This document shows, one piece after another, positions 9,346 to 17,506 of a stretch of 64,000 nucleotides of DNA. The notes beneath the pieces were generated by a model. It saw only the letters and a program-made list of their open reading frames with translations, searched no databases and was not told the origin of the DNA. The stretch covers positions 76,012 through 140,011 of the forward strand of contig DASZOU010000016.1 in NCBI GenBank assembly GCA_035550655.1, in the 5' to 3' direction. Both the position numbers and the translations under genes were made by a program. The stretch's first letter is position 1. Each line of letters starts with the position of its first letter. The stretch comes from DASZTV01 sp035550655 (lineage in GTDB: Bacteria; Actinomycetota; Actinomycetes; JAFAQI01).

Positions 9346-11510
9346 CCGATTCCAGGAATGAACTGCACGAGCAGGTCGATGAGCTTGATCCCGATGAACG
9401 GCAGGATGAGTCCGCCGAGTCCATAGACGTAGAGGTTGCGGCGGAGCATCGCGGACGCGCTCGTCGGCCGGTACCGCACACCGCGAAGTGCCAACGGGAT
9501 CAGCGCGATGATGATGACCGCGTTGAAGATGACCGCAGACAGGATCGCGGACTGCGGCGAGTGAAGCCGCATCACGTTGAGCTTGTCGAGCCCCGGGTAC
9601 ACCGCGGCGAACATCGCGGGAATGATCGCGAAGAACTTCGCGACGTCATTGGCGATGGAGAACGTTGTCAGCGCACCTCGCGTGATCAGCAGCTGCTTGC
9701 CGATTTCGACGATCTCGATGAGCTTCGTCGGGTTGGAGTCGAGGTCGACCATGTTGCCGGCTTCTTTTGCGGCAGACGTGCCCGTGTTCATCGCGACACC
9801 GACATCGGCCTGCGCGAGCGCCGGCGCGTCGTTGGTGCCGTCGCCGGTCATCGCGACGAGCTTGCCGCCCTCCTGCTCCCGGCGGATCAACGCCATCTTG
9901 TCCTCAGGCGTCGCCTCAGCGAGGAAGTCGTCCACGCCCGCCTCGTCGGCGATCGCCTTCGCGGTCAAGGGGTTGTCACCGGTGATCATGACGGTGCGAA
10001 TGCCCATGGCGCGCATCTCGTCAAAGCGCTCGCGCATGCCCTGCTTGACGATGTCCTTGAGGTGGATCACGCCGAGCACGCGCGCGCCACCCGACCCCAG
10101 CTCGGCGACGACGAGCGGCGTGCCTCCCGCGCCGGCGATCCCATCGACGAGTGGGCCGAGGTCGGCCCCGGGGTCACCACCCTGCTGGCGAACCCACTCG
10201 CGTACGGCGCTGGAGGCGCCCTTGCGGATCTGCCTGCTGCTGCCGTTCTCCGCGAGATCCACACCGCTCATGCGCGTCTGCGCCGTGAACGGCACGAACG
10301 TGGCATGGGGCAGCTCGCCTTCGTGACGCTCGCGGAGGCCGTAACGGTCCTTCGCGAGGATGACGACCGACCGGCCCTCCGGCGTCTCGTCGGCCAGGCT
10401 GGCGAGCTGGGCAGCGTCGGCGAGGTCCGCTTCGGTCACCCCCGGCGAGGGGATGAACTCCACCGCCTCGCGGTTCCCGAGCGTGATCGTGCCGGTCTTG
10501 TCGAGCAGCAGCGTGTTGACGTCACCCGCGGCTTCGACCGCACGCCCCGACATCGCGAGAACGTTGCGTTGCACCAACCGGTCCATGCCGGCGATGCCGA
10601 TCGCGGACAGCAGCGCACCGATGGTGGTAGGGATCAGGCATACGAGAAGGGACACCAGCACGATGCCGGTCACGCCATGGTTGGTCAGCGCCGACGTGTT
10701 GGCGAGGCCAGGCTGCTGAGCCTTCGAGAAGATCGCGAGCGGCTGCAGCGTTGCGACCGCGAGCAGGAAGATGATCGTCAGCGACGCCAGCAAAATGTTG
10801 AGAGCGATCTCGTTGGGCGTCTTCTGGCGTGAAGCACCCTCGACGAGCGCGATCATCCGGTCGATGAAGCTCTCGCCCGGCTTCTGGGTGATCTGCACCA
10901 CGATCCGGTCGGAGAGGACCTTGGTGCCGCCCGTCACCGAGCAGCGGTCGCCGCCGGACTCACGGATGACCGGAGCCGACTCACCGGTAATCGCCGACTC
11001 GTCGACGCTGGCGATGCCCTCGACGACGTCGCCGTCGCCGGGGATGAAGTCGCCAGCTTCCACGACGACGCAGTCGCCCTGCTTCAGCTGCGGAGCCGGG
11101 ACGGGTTCTTCCCGAACCTTCGTCGCGGCCTGCCCGGCCTGCCAGCCAACCAGCCGACGGGCCACGGTTTCCGTCTTGGCCCGGCGCAACGTCTCGGCCT
11201 GGGCCTTGCCGCGACCTTCGGCGACCGCCTCCGCGAGGTTCGCGAACAGCACGGTTGCCCACAGCCAGACCGTGGTGATGATCGCGAACGCCGTGTGATT
11301 ACGGATCGCGAGCCAGGTCGTGAACACCGACCCGATCTCCACGATGAACATGACCGGGTTCTTGTACAGCGTGCGCGGGTCGAGCTTGCGGAATGCGTCC
11401 GGAGTCGACTTCCACAGCATCTTCGGGTCGAGCAGACCGCCCTGGACGCGCCGCGCCCGGTCCACCCCGCCGGCTGTCGCCGGCCCCTGGTCGAAGGTGA
11501 CAGCGGCCAT
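9342..11510 (-). CDS. kdpB: K+-transporting P-type ATPase subunit KdpB
   Basis: 722 residues, the catalytic P-type ATPase subunit that hydrolyses ATP to drive K+ uptake. Visible marks are the actuator TGES (ITGESAPV), the phosphorylation motif DKTGT with Asp337, KGASS in the nucleotide-binding domain, and MTGDGTNDAPALAQADVG with the hinge Asp. The ATG at 11510 is fixed by the TGATG overlap with the kdpA stop. In-frame upstream sequence is the Arg-rich shadow of kdpA. The gene order F-A-B-C-D-E is canonical. Confidence 0.98.
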   Translation of the reverse strand: MAAVTFDQGPATAGGVDRARRVQGGLLDPKMLWKSTPDAFRKLDPRTLYKNPVMFIVEIGSVFTTWLAIRNHTAFAIITTVWLWATVLFANLAEAVAEGRGKAQAETLRRAKTETVARRLVGWQAGQAATKVREEPVPAPQLKQGDCVVVEAGDFIPGDGDVVEGIASVDESAITGESAPVIRESGGDRCSVTGGTKVLSDRIVVQITQKPGESFIDRMIALVEGASRQKTPNEIALNILLASLTIIFLLAVATLQPLAIFSKAQQPGLANTSALTNHGVTGIVLVSLLVCLIPTTIGALLSAIGIAGMDRLVQRNVLAMSGRAVEAAGDVNTLLLDKTGTITLGNREAVEFIPSPGVTEADLADAAQLASLADETPEGRSVVILAKDRYGLRERHEGELPHATFVPFTAQTRMSGVDLAENGSSRQIRKGASSAVREWVRQQGGDPGADLGPLVDGIAGAGGTPLVVAELGSGGARVLGVIHLKDIVKQGMRERFDEMRAMGIRTVMITGDNPLTAKAIADEAGVDDFLAEATPEDKMALIRREQEGGKLVAMTGDGTNDAPALAQADVGVAMNTGTSAAKEAGNMVDLDSNPTKLIEIVEIGKQLLITRGALTTFSIANDVAKFFAIIPAMFAAVYPGLDKLNVMRLHSPQSAILSAVIFNAVIIIALIPLALRGVRYRPTSASAMLRRNLYVYGLGGLILPFIGIKLIDLLVQFIPGIG

Positions 11511-13171
11511 CAGTGCAAGCCCTCCGCGAGCGGCCCGAGCGCGAGCGCGGGCAAGTAGGTCAAAGCCACGACGATGATTGCGACGCCGGTCACCATGGCG
11601 ACGAACAGCGTGCGATGGGTCGGCAGCGTGCCCTCGGAGACCGGCACTTCCTGCTGCTTCGCGAGAGAGCCGGCGAGGCCCAGGACGAAGATCATCGGCA
11701 GGAAGCGCCCGAAGAGCATCGCGAACCCGAGTGCGGTGTTGTACCAGTTCGTGTTCACGCCGATTCCCGCGAATGCCGACCCGTTGTTGTTCGCCGCCGA
11801 CGTGAAGGCGTAGAGGACCTCTGAGAGTCCGTGCGCGCCGTGGTTCCACATCGCGGCGCGTTCACCGGGTAAGGCCATGGCCAACGCCGTACCGGTCAGC
11901 ACGACGAGCGGCGTCGTCAGGAAGTAGAGCGAGGCGAACTTCATCTCGCGCGCGCCGATCTTCTTCCGGATGTACTCCGGCGTTCGTCCGACCATCAGCC
12001 CCGCAACGAACACGGTGATCACGGCGAGGATCAACATGCCGTACAGACCCGATCCGGTGCCGCCAGGAGCGACCTCACCGAGCTGCATGTCGAGCAGCAA
12101 CACCATGCCGCCGAGACTGGTGTAGGAGTCGTGGAAGGAGTCCACCGCTCCCGTCGAGGTCAGCGTGGTCGAGGAGGCGAAGGTCGCCGAGTCAGGTATG
12201 CCGAAGCGTTGCTCGACACCTTCGGTGGAGGCGCCGACCGACGTCGGGACCGTGCCGTGGTGGATTCCCTGGAAGGCGTTGTTGGCGACAACACTGCCGA
12301 GGAACAGAACACCCATGACGGCGACGATGGCGTAGCCCTGCCGCTTGTCTCCGACCATCTTCCCGAAGGTTCGGGGCAGCGAGAAGCTGATGAGCAGGAG
12401 CAGGTAGATCTCGAACAGGTTCGTCCAGGCCGTCGGGTTCTCGAACGGATGCGACGAGTTCGCGTTGTAGAAGCCGCCGCCGTTTGTGCCGAGCTCCTTG
12501 ATCGCCTCCTGGCTCGCGACCGGGCCGCCGGTGATGCTCTGTGAGCCTCCTGCCAGCGTGTGTGCGGTCGTGATGTGGTGCCAGTTCTCGATCGCGCCGC
12601 CTCCGATGAGGATGAGCGCGGCCACTGCCGAGATCGGCAGCAGAATCCGCACGCAGGTACGGACCAGGTCCACCCAGAAGTTGCCGAGCTGATCGGTCTT
12701 CGAGCGCGCGAACCCGCGGACCAGCGCGATGGCGACCGCGATTCCCACCGCCGCCGAAACGAAGTTCTGCACCGAGAGCCCAACGGCCTGTGCGGTGTAG
12801 CCGAGCGCTGACTCGCCCGAGTAGGACTGCCAGTTGGTGTTGGTCGTGAAGCTGGTGGCCGTGTTGAATGCCTGACCCTGCTCCATGCCCTTGAGACCCT
12901 GACTGAACGGCAGGTGCCCCTGAAGTCGCAGGATCGCGTAGAGAACCAGCACGGACAGCGCCGAGAACGCCAGGACGCTGCGGAGGTAGGTGCCCCACTT
13001 CTGCTCGGCGTCCGGGTTCACCCCGGTGGCGCGGTAGATCCATCGCTCGACCCGCAGATGCCGGTCACCCATATAGACGCGCGCCATGTAGTCGCCGAGC
13101 GGCTTGTGGGACAGCACGAGCCCCGCGACCAGCACGACGATGAAAAGGACACCAGCGCCGTACGTTCCCAT
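11510..13171 (-). CDS. kdpA: K+-transporting ATPase subunit KdpA
   Basis: 553 residues, a K+-channel-like subunit with about ten membrane helices and four degenerate selectivity-filter repeats. Filter-like segments include ATSFTTNTNWQSY, KELGTNGGGFYNANSSHPFENP and FTSAANNNGSAFAG. It binds and moves K+ in the KdpFABC pump. The ATG at 13171 overlaps the kdpF TGA by one base and kdpB overlaps its stop by one base, so synthesis of F, A and B is translationally coupled. Confidence 0.98.
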   Translation of the reverse strand: MGTYGAGVLFIVVLVAGLVLSHKPLGDYMARVYMGDRHLRVERWIYRATGVNPDAEQKWGTYLRSVLAFSALSVLVLYAILRLQGHLPFSQGLKGMEQGQAFNTATSFTTNTNWQSYSGESALGYTAQAVGLSVQNFVSAAVGIAVAIALVRGFARSKTDQLGNFWVDLVRTCVRILLPISAVAALILIGGGAIENWHHITTAHTLAGGSQSITGGPVASQEAIKELGTNGGGFYNANSSHPFENPTAWTNLFEIYLLLLISFSLPRTFGKMVGDKRQGYAIVAVMGVLFLGSVVANNAFQGIHHGTVPTSVGASTEGVEQRFGIPDSATFASSTTLTSTGAVDSFHDSYTSLGGMVLLLDMQLGEVAPGGTGSGLYGMLILAVITVFVAGLMVGRTPEYIRKKIGAREMKFASLYFLTTPLVVLTGTALAMALPGERAAMWNHGAHGLSEVLYAFTSAANNNGSAFAGIGVNTNWYNTALGFAMLFGRFLPMIFVLGLAGSLAKQQEVPVSEGTLPTHRTLFVAMVTGVAIIVVALTYLPALALGPLAEGLH

Positions 13172-13260
13172 CAGAATCGCTCCGGGAACAGCAGAGCGAT
13201 GACAAGGAAGACAGCGGTGCCGATCGCGAGGATCAGCCCGATCAGGTTCTCTGCGGTCAC
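13171..13260 (-). CDS. kdpF: KdpF small subunit
   Basis: A 29-residue single-helix peptide beginning MTAENLIGLILAIGTA and ending LFPERF. The hydrophobic core and the C-terminal Pro-Glu-Arg-Phe end match KdpF, which packs against KdpA in the pump. It begins with GTG at 13260 and ends in a TGA that overlaps the kdpA ATG (TGATG). Its position directly before kdpA and its size make the assignment secure although it is very short. Confidence 0.93.
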   Translation of the reverse strand: MTAENLIGLILAIGTAVFLVIALLFPERF

Positions 13261-13340
13261 AGCTTTTCCGATCCACGCGCGATGAACGCCATCAGCACGA
13301 AGAAGCCGATGGTCAGCAGGATGAAGATGACGTCACGCAT
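13257..13340 (-). CDS. 27-residue membrane peptide upstream of kdpF
   Basis: A short frame starts at ATG 13340 with an excellent ribosome-binding site (GGGAGG, five to six bases before) and ends in a TGA overlapping the kdpF GTG by four bases. The peptide starts MRDVIFILLTIGFFVLMAF and ends ARGSEKL: one hydrophobic helix followed by a short charged tail. The strong ribosome-binding site plus overlaps on both sides argue that it is translated. Similar short peptides are, to my recollection, found before kdpF in other actinobacteria. Function unknown; it may be an extra Kdp subunit or regulator (inference). Confidence 0.72.
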   Translation of the reverse strand: MRDVIFILLTIGFFVLMAFIARGSEKL

Positions 13341-13791
13341 GCCGTCCTCCCAGGGTTCGGTGAACTGGACCGGCCAGCTCGGACAGTTCGGTGTTCAAAG
13401 TGATGAGCTCGAGACGCCGCCGGCGCCGGATCTGCAGACCGCGAAGCGCGCCCACGGCGACGACGCTGCCAAGCAGGACGATCGCCGCAACGACGTCCCG
13501 GTGACCGTGCCAGCGAAGCTCCCCGTGCTCGTCGGCGATGAAGCCGTTGAGCATCAGCCACGCCAGGCCTGCAGTGACGAGCGCTGCGCTCCACTCGAAG
13601 ATCCAGCTCGAGAGTGCGGTGAGGCCCGCCATGACCGCCAAGGCGGCCGGCATCCGGATGTTCGCGCTCGACAGCACGACGGCCACCGTGAAGGTGGCCA
13701 CAAACCCGACGGCAACTGCGAAGCTGGCCTGAATCCGCGGATCCCACGCGTCGCGTCCGACACTCCGGCGCCATTTGGCTACCCGGCGCAC
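13333..13791 (-). CDS. DUF4118-like membrane protein, first gene of the Kdp operon
   Basis: About 152 residues with four hydrophobic helices (FAVAVGFVATFTVAVVLSS, PAALAVMAGLTALSSWIF, ALVTAGLAWLMLNGFIA, VVAAIVLLGSVVAVGAL), resembling the DUF4118 membrane block of KdpD without sensor or kinase domains. A basic tail (RRRRRLELI) follows. Two GTG starts exist: 13800 directly abuts the GGAGG sequence, while 13791 lies at proper distance from it and is preferred. Its end overlaps the next peptide by eight bases, so it leads the operon. Possible roles are modulating KdpD or the pump (inference). Confidence 0.78.
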   Translation of the reverse strand: MRRVAKWRRSVGRDAWDPRIQASFAVAVGFVATFTVAVVLSSANIRMPAALAVMAGLTALSSWIFEWSAALVTAGLAWLMLNGFIADEHGELRWHGHRDVVAAIVLLGSVVAVGALRGLQIRRRRRLELITLNTELSELAGPVHRTLGGRHA

Positions 13792-13800
13792 GTTGTTCAC

Positions 13801-14097
13801 CCCTCCGAGTTGGCACGCGGTTGTGCCGACACCGAGTGAAGATCGCGCCGCACTCGCAGAGCAAGTTTCCTGACGGCGTCATGACGACTCCTGACGGAAA
13901 TAAGGCGCCGTCCTGACGCCTTCCTGACGTCGGGGCGGAGGGGCCGCTTCAGGCCACCGTCCGTCAGTGCGAGCGGGCGGCGTAGAGGCGAAGGTCCCTG
14001 ACCGCCAAGAACATCGCTCGTCCTCCGGCAGTCCCGAAGTCCGGACCTCGGCAGACGCCCCTCGCGGTGACCTTCGACTCTGGTCGCTGACGCCCGC
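13801..14097. promoter_or_regulatory. Kdp/lipid-cluster divergent intergenic region
   Basis: Roughly 300 bases between the leftward Kdp operon and the rightward lipid cluster. It holds the ribosome-binding site of the DUF4118 gene (about 13801-13807), the phased repeat ladder at 13868-13929, and otherwise no gene I can support. No convincing -35/-10 pair is visible for either direction, as expected if the kdp promoter depends on an activator. The segment 13930-14097 shows nothing recognisable. Confidence 0.6.
13868..13929 (-). promoter_or_regulatory. Probable KdpE operator: phased direct repeats
   Basis: On the plus strand the octamer TCCTGACG occurs at 13868, 13889, 13911 and 13922, with the one-mismatch copy TCATGACG at 13879. 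Start-to-start distances are 11, 10, 22 and 11 bases, so all copies lie on one DNA face; read toward kdp they are CGTCAGGA. OmpR/PhoB-family regulators bind tandem sites about 11 bp apart, and the operon encodes such a regulator, KdpE. The ladder is about 70-140 bases upstream of the first gene, suitable for activation. The repeats are seen directly; KdpE binding is inference. Confidence 0.72.
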
Positions 14098-15210
14098 ATG
14101 ACGACCATTGAGGGTGTGGCAATCGCTACCGAACACTGGTTGACGACCGAGCCTGATCTGGCCGGAGCGCACCCCGCGCGGCTCGAAAGCATCGGCGTCC
14201 GGCTGCCCGCACGGCGCTTGTCGACCGACGAGCTGATGGCAAGCACCGCGCACGACACCCACATCGACCTCGAACGGCTGACGGGAATCCACGAGCGGCG
14301 CATCGTCGCCGACGGAGAGGACTCCCTCTCGCTCGCCGTGGGTGCGGCACGTGACTGCCTGAACCGCTCGCGTCACCGTGCCGGTGACCTCGACATGGTG
14401 ATCAACGCGAGCATCAGCAAGTACGCGGGCGGCTACCGGCAGCGGCTCGAGCCGCCGCTGAGCCTCCTCGTCAAGCAGGCAATCGGCGCGGTCGACGCCG
14501 TGAGCTTCGACATCTCGAACGCTTGCGCCGGCATGCTCACCGGCGTCTTCCTGCTCAACGACTACATCCGGCGCGGAGAGATCGAGCGGGGAATGGTGGT
14601 GAGCGGCGAGGCGATCTCCCAGCTCGGCCGCAACGCCGCCCGCCAGGTACGCAGCATCATGAGCCGCCAGCTTGCTTCGCTCACCCTCGGCGACGCCGGC
14701 GCCGCCGTCATCGTCGAGCGCGACGGAACCGGATCGTCCGGAATCACCACCGCAGCCTTCACCACCCTGGCGAAGCACAGCCGGTTGTGCCTGGCTTACC
14801 CCAGCCGGGTCGGCCCGGGAGCCACGATGTACACCCGGGCGCGCACGATTCACAAGGTCGCGATCGACAACGTCCCGACGCTCCTGCGCGAAGCCCTTGA
14901 CCGCGCCGGGCTCGACCTCGCCGACATCGACTACTTCATCCCACACCAGACCTCGTCTCGGGCGATCCGGACGGGTACCCGCGCGCTTCAGGACATTTTC
15001 CGGCAGCTGCCTGGTGAGGTCGTCGACAACGTCGAGCTGTTCGGCAACACCTCGTCGACCACGCACTTTGTCGCGCTGCATCGGTTGCTTCAAGAGGGCC
15101 GCATGCACGCCGGTGACCGGGTGCTCCTGCTCGCGTTGGCCTCCGGTCTCGAGATCGGCGTCGTGGTGTTCACCATCGACGACCAGATGGAGAAGTCATG
15201 GGTGTCGTAG
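14098..15210 (+). CDS. 3-oxoacyl-ACP synthase III-type condensing enzyme
   Basis: 370 residues with the thiolase fold of KAS III/OleA-type enzymes. The catalytic triad is complete: Cys143 in SNACAGM, His283 in IPHQTSSR and Asn317 in FGNTSSTT. It should condense an acyl group with malonyl-ACP/CoA or a second acyl thioester; the exact substrate is not readable. It begins a rightward cluster (KAS, KAS-like, WS/DGAT, patatin) and its 3' end overlaps the next gene by 13 bases. The ATG at 14098 has no clear ribosome-binding site; a later start near 14116 is possible. It is probably not the housekeeping FabH because no fab genes adjoin it. Confidence 0.87.
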   Translation: MTTIEGVAIATEHWLTTEPDLAGAHPARLESIGVRLPARRLSTDELMASTAHDTHIDLERLTGIHERRIVADGEDSLSLAVGAARDCLNRSRHRAGDLDMVINASISKYAGGYRQRLEPPLSLLVKQAIGAVDAVSFDISNACAGMLTGVFLLNDYIRRGEIERGMVVSGEAISQLGRNAARQVRSIMSRQLASLTLGDAGAAVIVERDGTGSSGITTAAFTTLAKHSRLCLAYPSRVGPGATMYTRARTIHKVAIDNVPTLLREALDRAGLDLADIDYFIPHQTSSRAIRTGTRALQDIFRQLPGEVVDNVELFGNTSSTTHFVALHRLLQEGRMHAGDRVLLLALASGLEIGVVVFTIDDQMEKSWVS

Positions 15211-16103
15211 TCGTCGGTACCGGCGTCGCGCGCCCGACGAGGTCGCCGTTGAGCCACGGAGCCCGGCGTCTTGCTGACGCCGCTGCGAGGCAGTGTCTGG
15301 TGAGTGCCGGATACCAGCCCGACTCGATCAACATGCTGGTCAACGTCGGCGTCTACCGGGAACGCGGCCTCGGCGAGCCGGCTCTCGCAGCACTTATTCA
15401 GCAAGATGTCGACGCGAACGCCGGTCGGATCAAGCGCGGTGAGCACGGCACCTTCTCCTTCGACGTCGACAACGGGGCATGTGGAGCACTCACGGGACTC
15501 GACGTCGTACGCGGCTTCCTCACCTCACACGCCATCCATGTCGGGATGGTGGTCGGGAGCGACTCCGCGCCGGGTCCGCTGCACGTACGCGCGCTCCCCC
15601 GCCCCGAGTCCGGCGCTGCGATCCTGCTCGGTCGCGACGAGGGGGTTGTCGGCCTGTCCGCCGTCCGGCAGCGGACGTACCCCGAGTACGCCGAGCTCCT
15701 CGAGGGCTACTGGGAATGGGTTGACGGCGCGGGCCGGTTCCCACGCCGGCCCGGTAACCGGCTGGTTGTGCTCGAGCGCCGCGGTTTCGTCGATCGAGCC
15801 GCCCAGTGCGCGGCCGAGGTCACCACGGACTATCTCGACGACTTCGGTGTCCCAACAGAATCGGTTGATCTGCTGGTCGCCACGCCGGGGCAGACCTTTG
15901 CCGACGAACTCGCCGACCTTCTGGGGATCGGCCGTGAGCGCACGCTGCACGTCGGCGAGCAGCTTGGGGCGATGCACACCGCTCAGCCGATCGCCGCGAT
16001 CGACCAGGCGCGTCGCACCGGCCGATGGGCTGCCGCCAGAACGATCCTGCTCGTGGCGGCCGGCTCGGGAATCACGGTGACAACGGCGCTGTACCGGCAC
16101 TGA
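15198..16103 (+). CDS. KAS III-like protein lacking catalytic His and Asn
   Basis: 301 residues, same fold as its neighbour but shorter. Cys95 is kept (DNGACGALTG), whereas the His motif reads ATPGQTF instead of PHQ, and the Asn motif reads AMHTAQ instead of GNTSS. Such loss is seen in non-catalytic partners of heterodimeric condensing enzymes such as PqsB of PqsBC. Because it overlaps the complete KAS III gene by 13 bases, the two are likely made in equal amounts and may form a heterodimer (inference). It could alternatively be an acyl transferase using only the Cys. Confidence 0.8.
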   Translation: MGVVVVGTGVARPTRSPLSHGARRLADAAARQCLVSAGYQPDSINMLVNVGVYRERGLGEPALAALIQQDVDANAGRIKRGEHGTFSFDVDNGACGALTGLDVVRGFLTSHAIHVGMVVGSDSAPGPLHVRALPRPESGAAILLGRDEGVVGLSAVRQRTYPEYAELLEGYWEWVDGAGRFPRRPGNRLVVLERRGFVDRAAQCAAEVTTDYLDDFGVPTESVDLLVATPGQTFADELADLLGIGRERTLHVGEQLGAMHTAQPIAAIDQARRTGRWAAARTILLVAAGSGITVTTALYRH

Positions 16104-16114
16104 GGGAGCTCACG

Positions 16115-17506
16115 ATGGATGTCCTCAGCAGGCTTGATGCGGCGTTCCTGCAGGCCGAGGACGCCGACGAACACGTATCGATGGCCATCTCATCGGTCGG
16201 CATCTTCGACGGGGCTCCCCCGACCCACGACGAGCTGTGCCGATCGCTCGCCGCCAGGCTTCCGCTGATTCCGCGCTACTACCAGCGGCTGCGCCGCTAC
16301 CCGCTCGACGTCGCGGCGCCGGTCTGGGTCAACGACCCGGACTTTGACATCGACTTCCACGTGCGGCGTACCGCTGTGGCAGCACCCGGTGGCGACGCCG
16401 AGCTCGACCAGCTCATCGGCCGGCTTATGGCGCAGCGGCTGGACCGCAACCGCCCACTTTGGGAGATGTGGGTCGTCGAAGGCATGTCGGGCGGGCGATG
16501 GGCGCTCGTGTCAAAGATCCACCACGCGATGGCGGACGGCGTAGGTGGCACGCAGCTGTACCACCTGCTGTTGTCGCTCACTCCCGACGTCAATGAGGCC
16601 GACTTCGCCACGCAAGGTTTCGTTCCTCCGCCACCGCAGGGCCGCCGGGAGCTCGCGGCGGACGCGCTACGCCGTACGGCGGTCACGCCGGTTCACCTCG
16701 CCGGTCGCATCGGCCACGCCTCCCGCCATCCGAAGCAGCTGCTGTTCCGGGCCGCGGCGACTGCCCAGGGTCTTGCGGGACTCGCGCACGCCATCAAGCC
16801 GGCCACCGCTTCGACGTTGACGGGGCCGATCGAGCGACAGCGGCGCTACACCTCGGCGACGGTGTCACTCGACGACGTGAAGCGGATCCGCTCCCACTTC
16901 CCGGTCACCATCAACGACATCGCGGTCGCCGCCGTGACGGCCGGCTTCCGCGCGCTGCTTCTCGCCCGTCGCGAGGAGCCGACCGGTCACAGCGTGCGGT
17001 CGTTGATACCGACGAACGTTCGGGTCGCGGGTACGGAGGGCGAACTCGCCAACCGCGTGTCGTGCCGCGTCGCGGACCTTCCGGTGCAGATCGCCGACCC
17101 GGTCAGCCGGCTGCGATCCGTGCACCAGCACCTCACCGAGGCGAAGAACCTGCATGAGGCCGAGGCAGGAGAGGCGCTGGTCGAGCTCACCGAGTACGAG
17201 CCGTCGCTGGCAGTGTCCGCGATGCTCCGGCTCGCCTTCCGGTTGCCGCAGCACAACATCGTCACGGTCACGACCAACGTCCCCGGTCCGCCAGTGCCGT
17301 TGTATCTGCTCGGCCGCAAGCTGACCCGACTCCTGCCGTTCGTCCCCATCGCCGACCGGGTTCGGGTCGGCGTCGCGATGCTGAGCTACTGCGAAGAGCT
17401 CACCTTCGGGATCACCGGCGACTACGGCACCACCGCCGACATCAACGTGCTCCGCGACGCGATCTCGGCGGAGATCGCTGCTCTGCTGAAGGCCGCTGAG
17501 TCATGA
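16115..17506 (+). CDS. Wax ester synthase/diacylglycerol acyltransferase (WS/DGAT)
   Basis: 463 residues, normal family length. The active-site motif HHxxxDG is His136-His137-Ala-Met-Ala-Asp141-Gly (KIHHAMADGVGG). The N-terminus LSRLDAAFLQAEDADEHVSM and the C-terminal NVPGPPVPLYLLGRKL region are typical. It should esterify acyl-CoA to a long-chain alcohol or diacylglycerol. The ATG at 16115 has the ribosome-binding site GAGGGAG. It lies between the KAS-like gene (12-base gap) and the patatin gene (ATGA overlap), which suggests that the lipid made by the KAS pair is esterified here (inference). Confidence 0.94.
   Translation: MDVLSRLDAAFLQAEDADEHVSMAISSVGIFDGAPPTHDELCRSLAARLPLIPRYYQRLRRYPLDVAAPVWVNDPDFDIDFHVRRTAVAAPGGDAELDQLIGRLMAQRLDRNRPLWEMWVVEGMSGGRWALVSKIHHAMADGVGGTQLYHLLLSLTPDVNEADFATQGFVPPPPQGRRELAADALRRTAVTPVHLAGRIGHASRHPKQLLFRAAATAQGLAGLAHAIKPATASTLTGPIERQRRYTSATVSLDDVKRIRSHFPVTINDIAVAAVTAGFRALLLARREEPTGHSVRSLIPTNVRVAGTEGELANRVSCRVADLPVQIADPVSRLRSVHQHLTEAKNLHEAEAGEALVELTEYEPSLAVSAMLRLAFRLPQHNIVTVTTNVPGPPVPLYLLGRKLTRLLPFVPIADRVRVGVAMLSYCEELTFGITGDYGTTADINVLRDAISAEIAALLKAAES

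Noticed and set aside
13868..13929. Repeat ladder considered as a CRISPR remnant
   Set aside because: Units are eight bases with 2-14-base gaps, far too short, and no cas genes are present.
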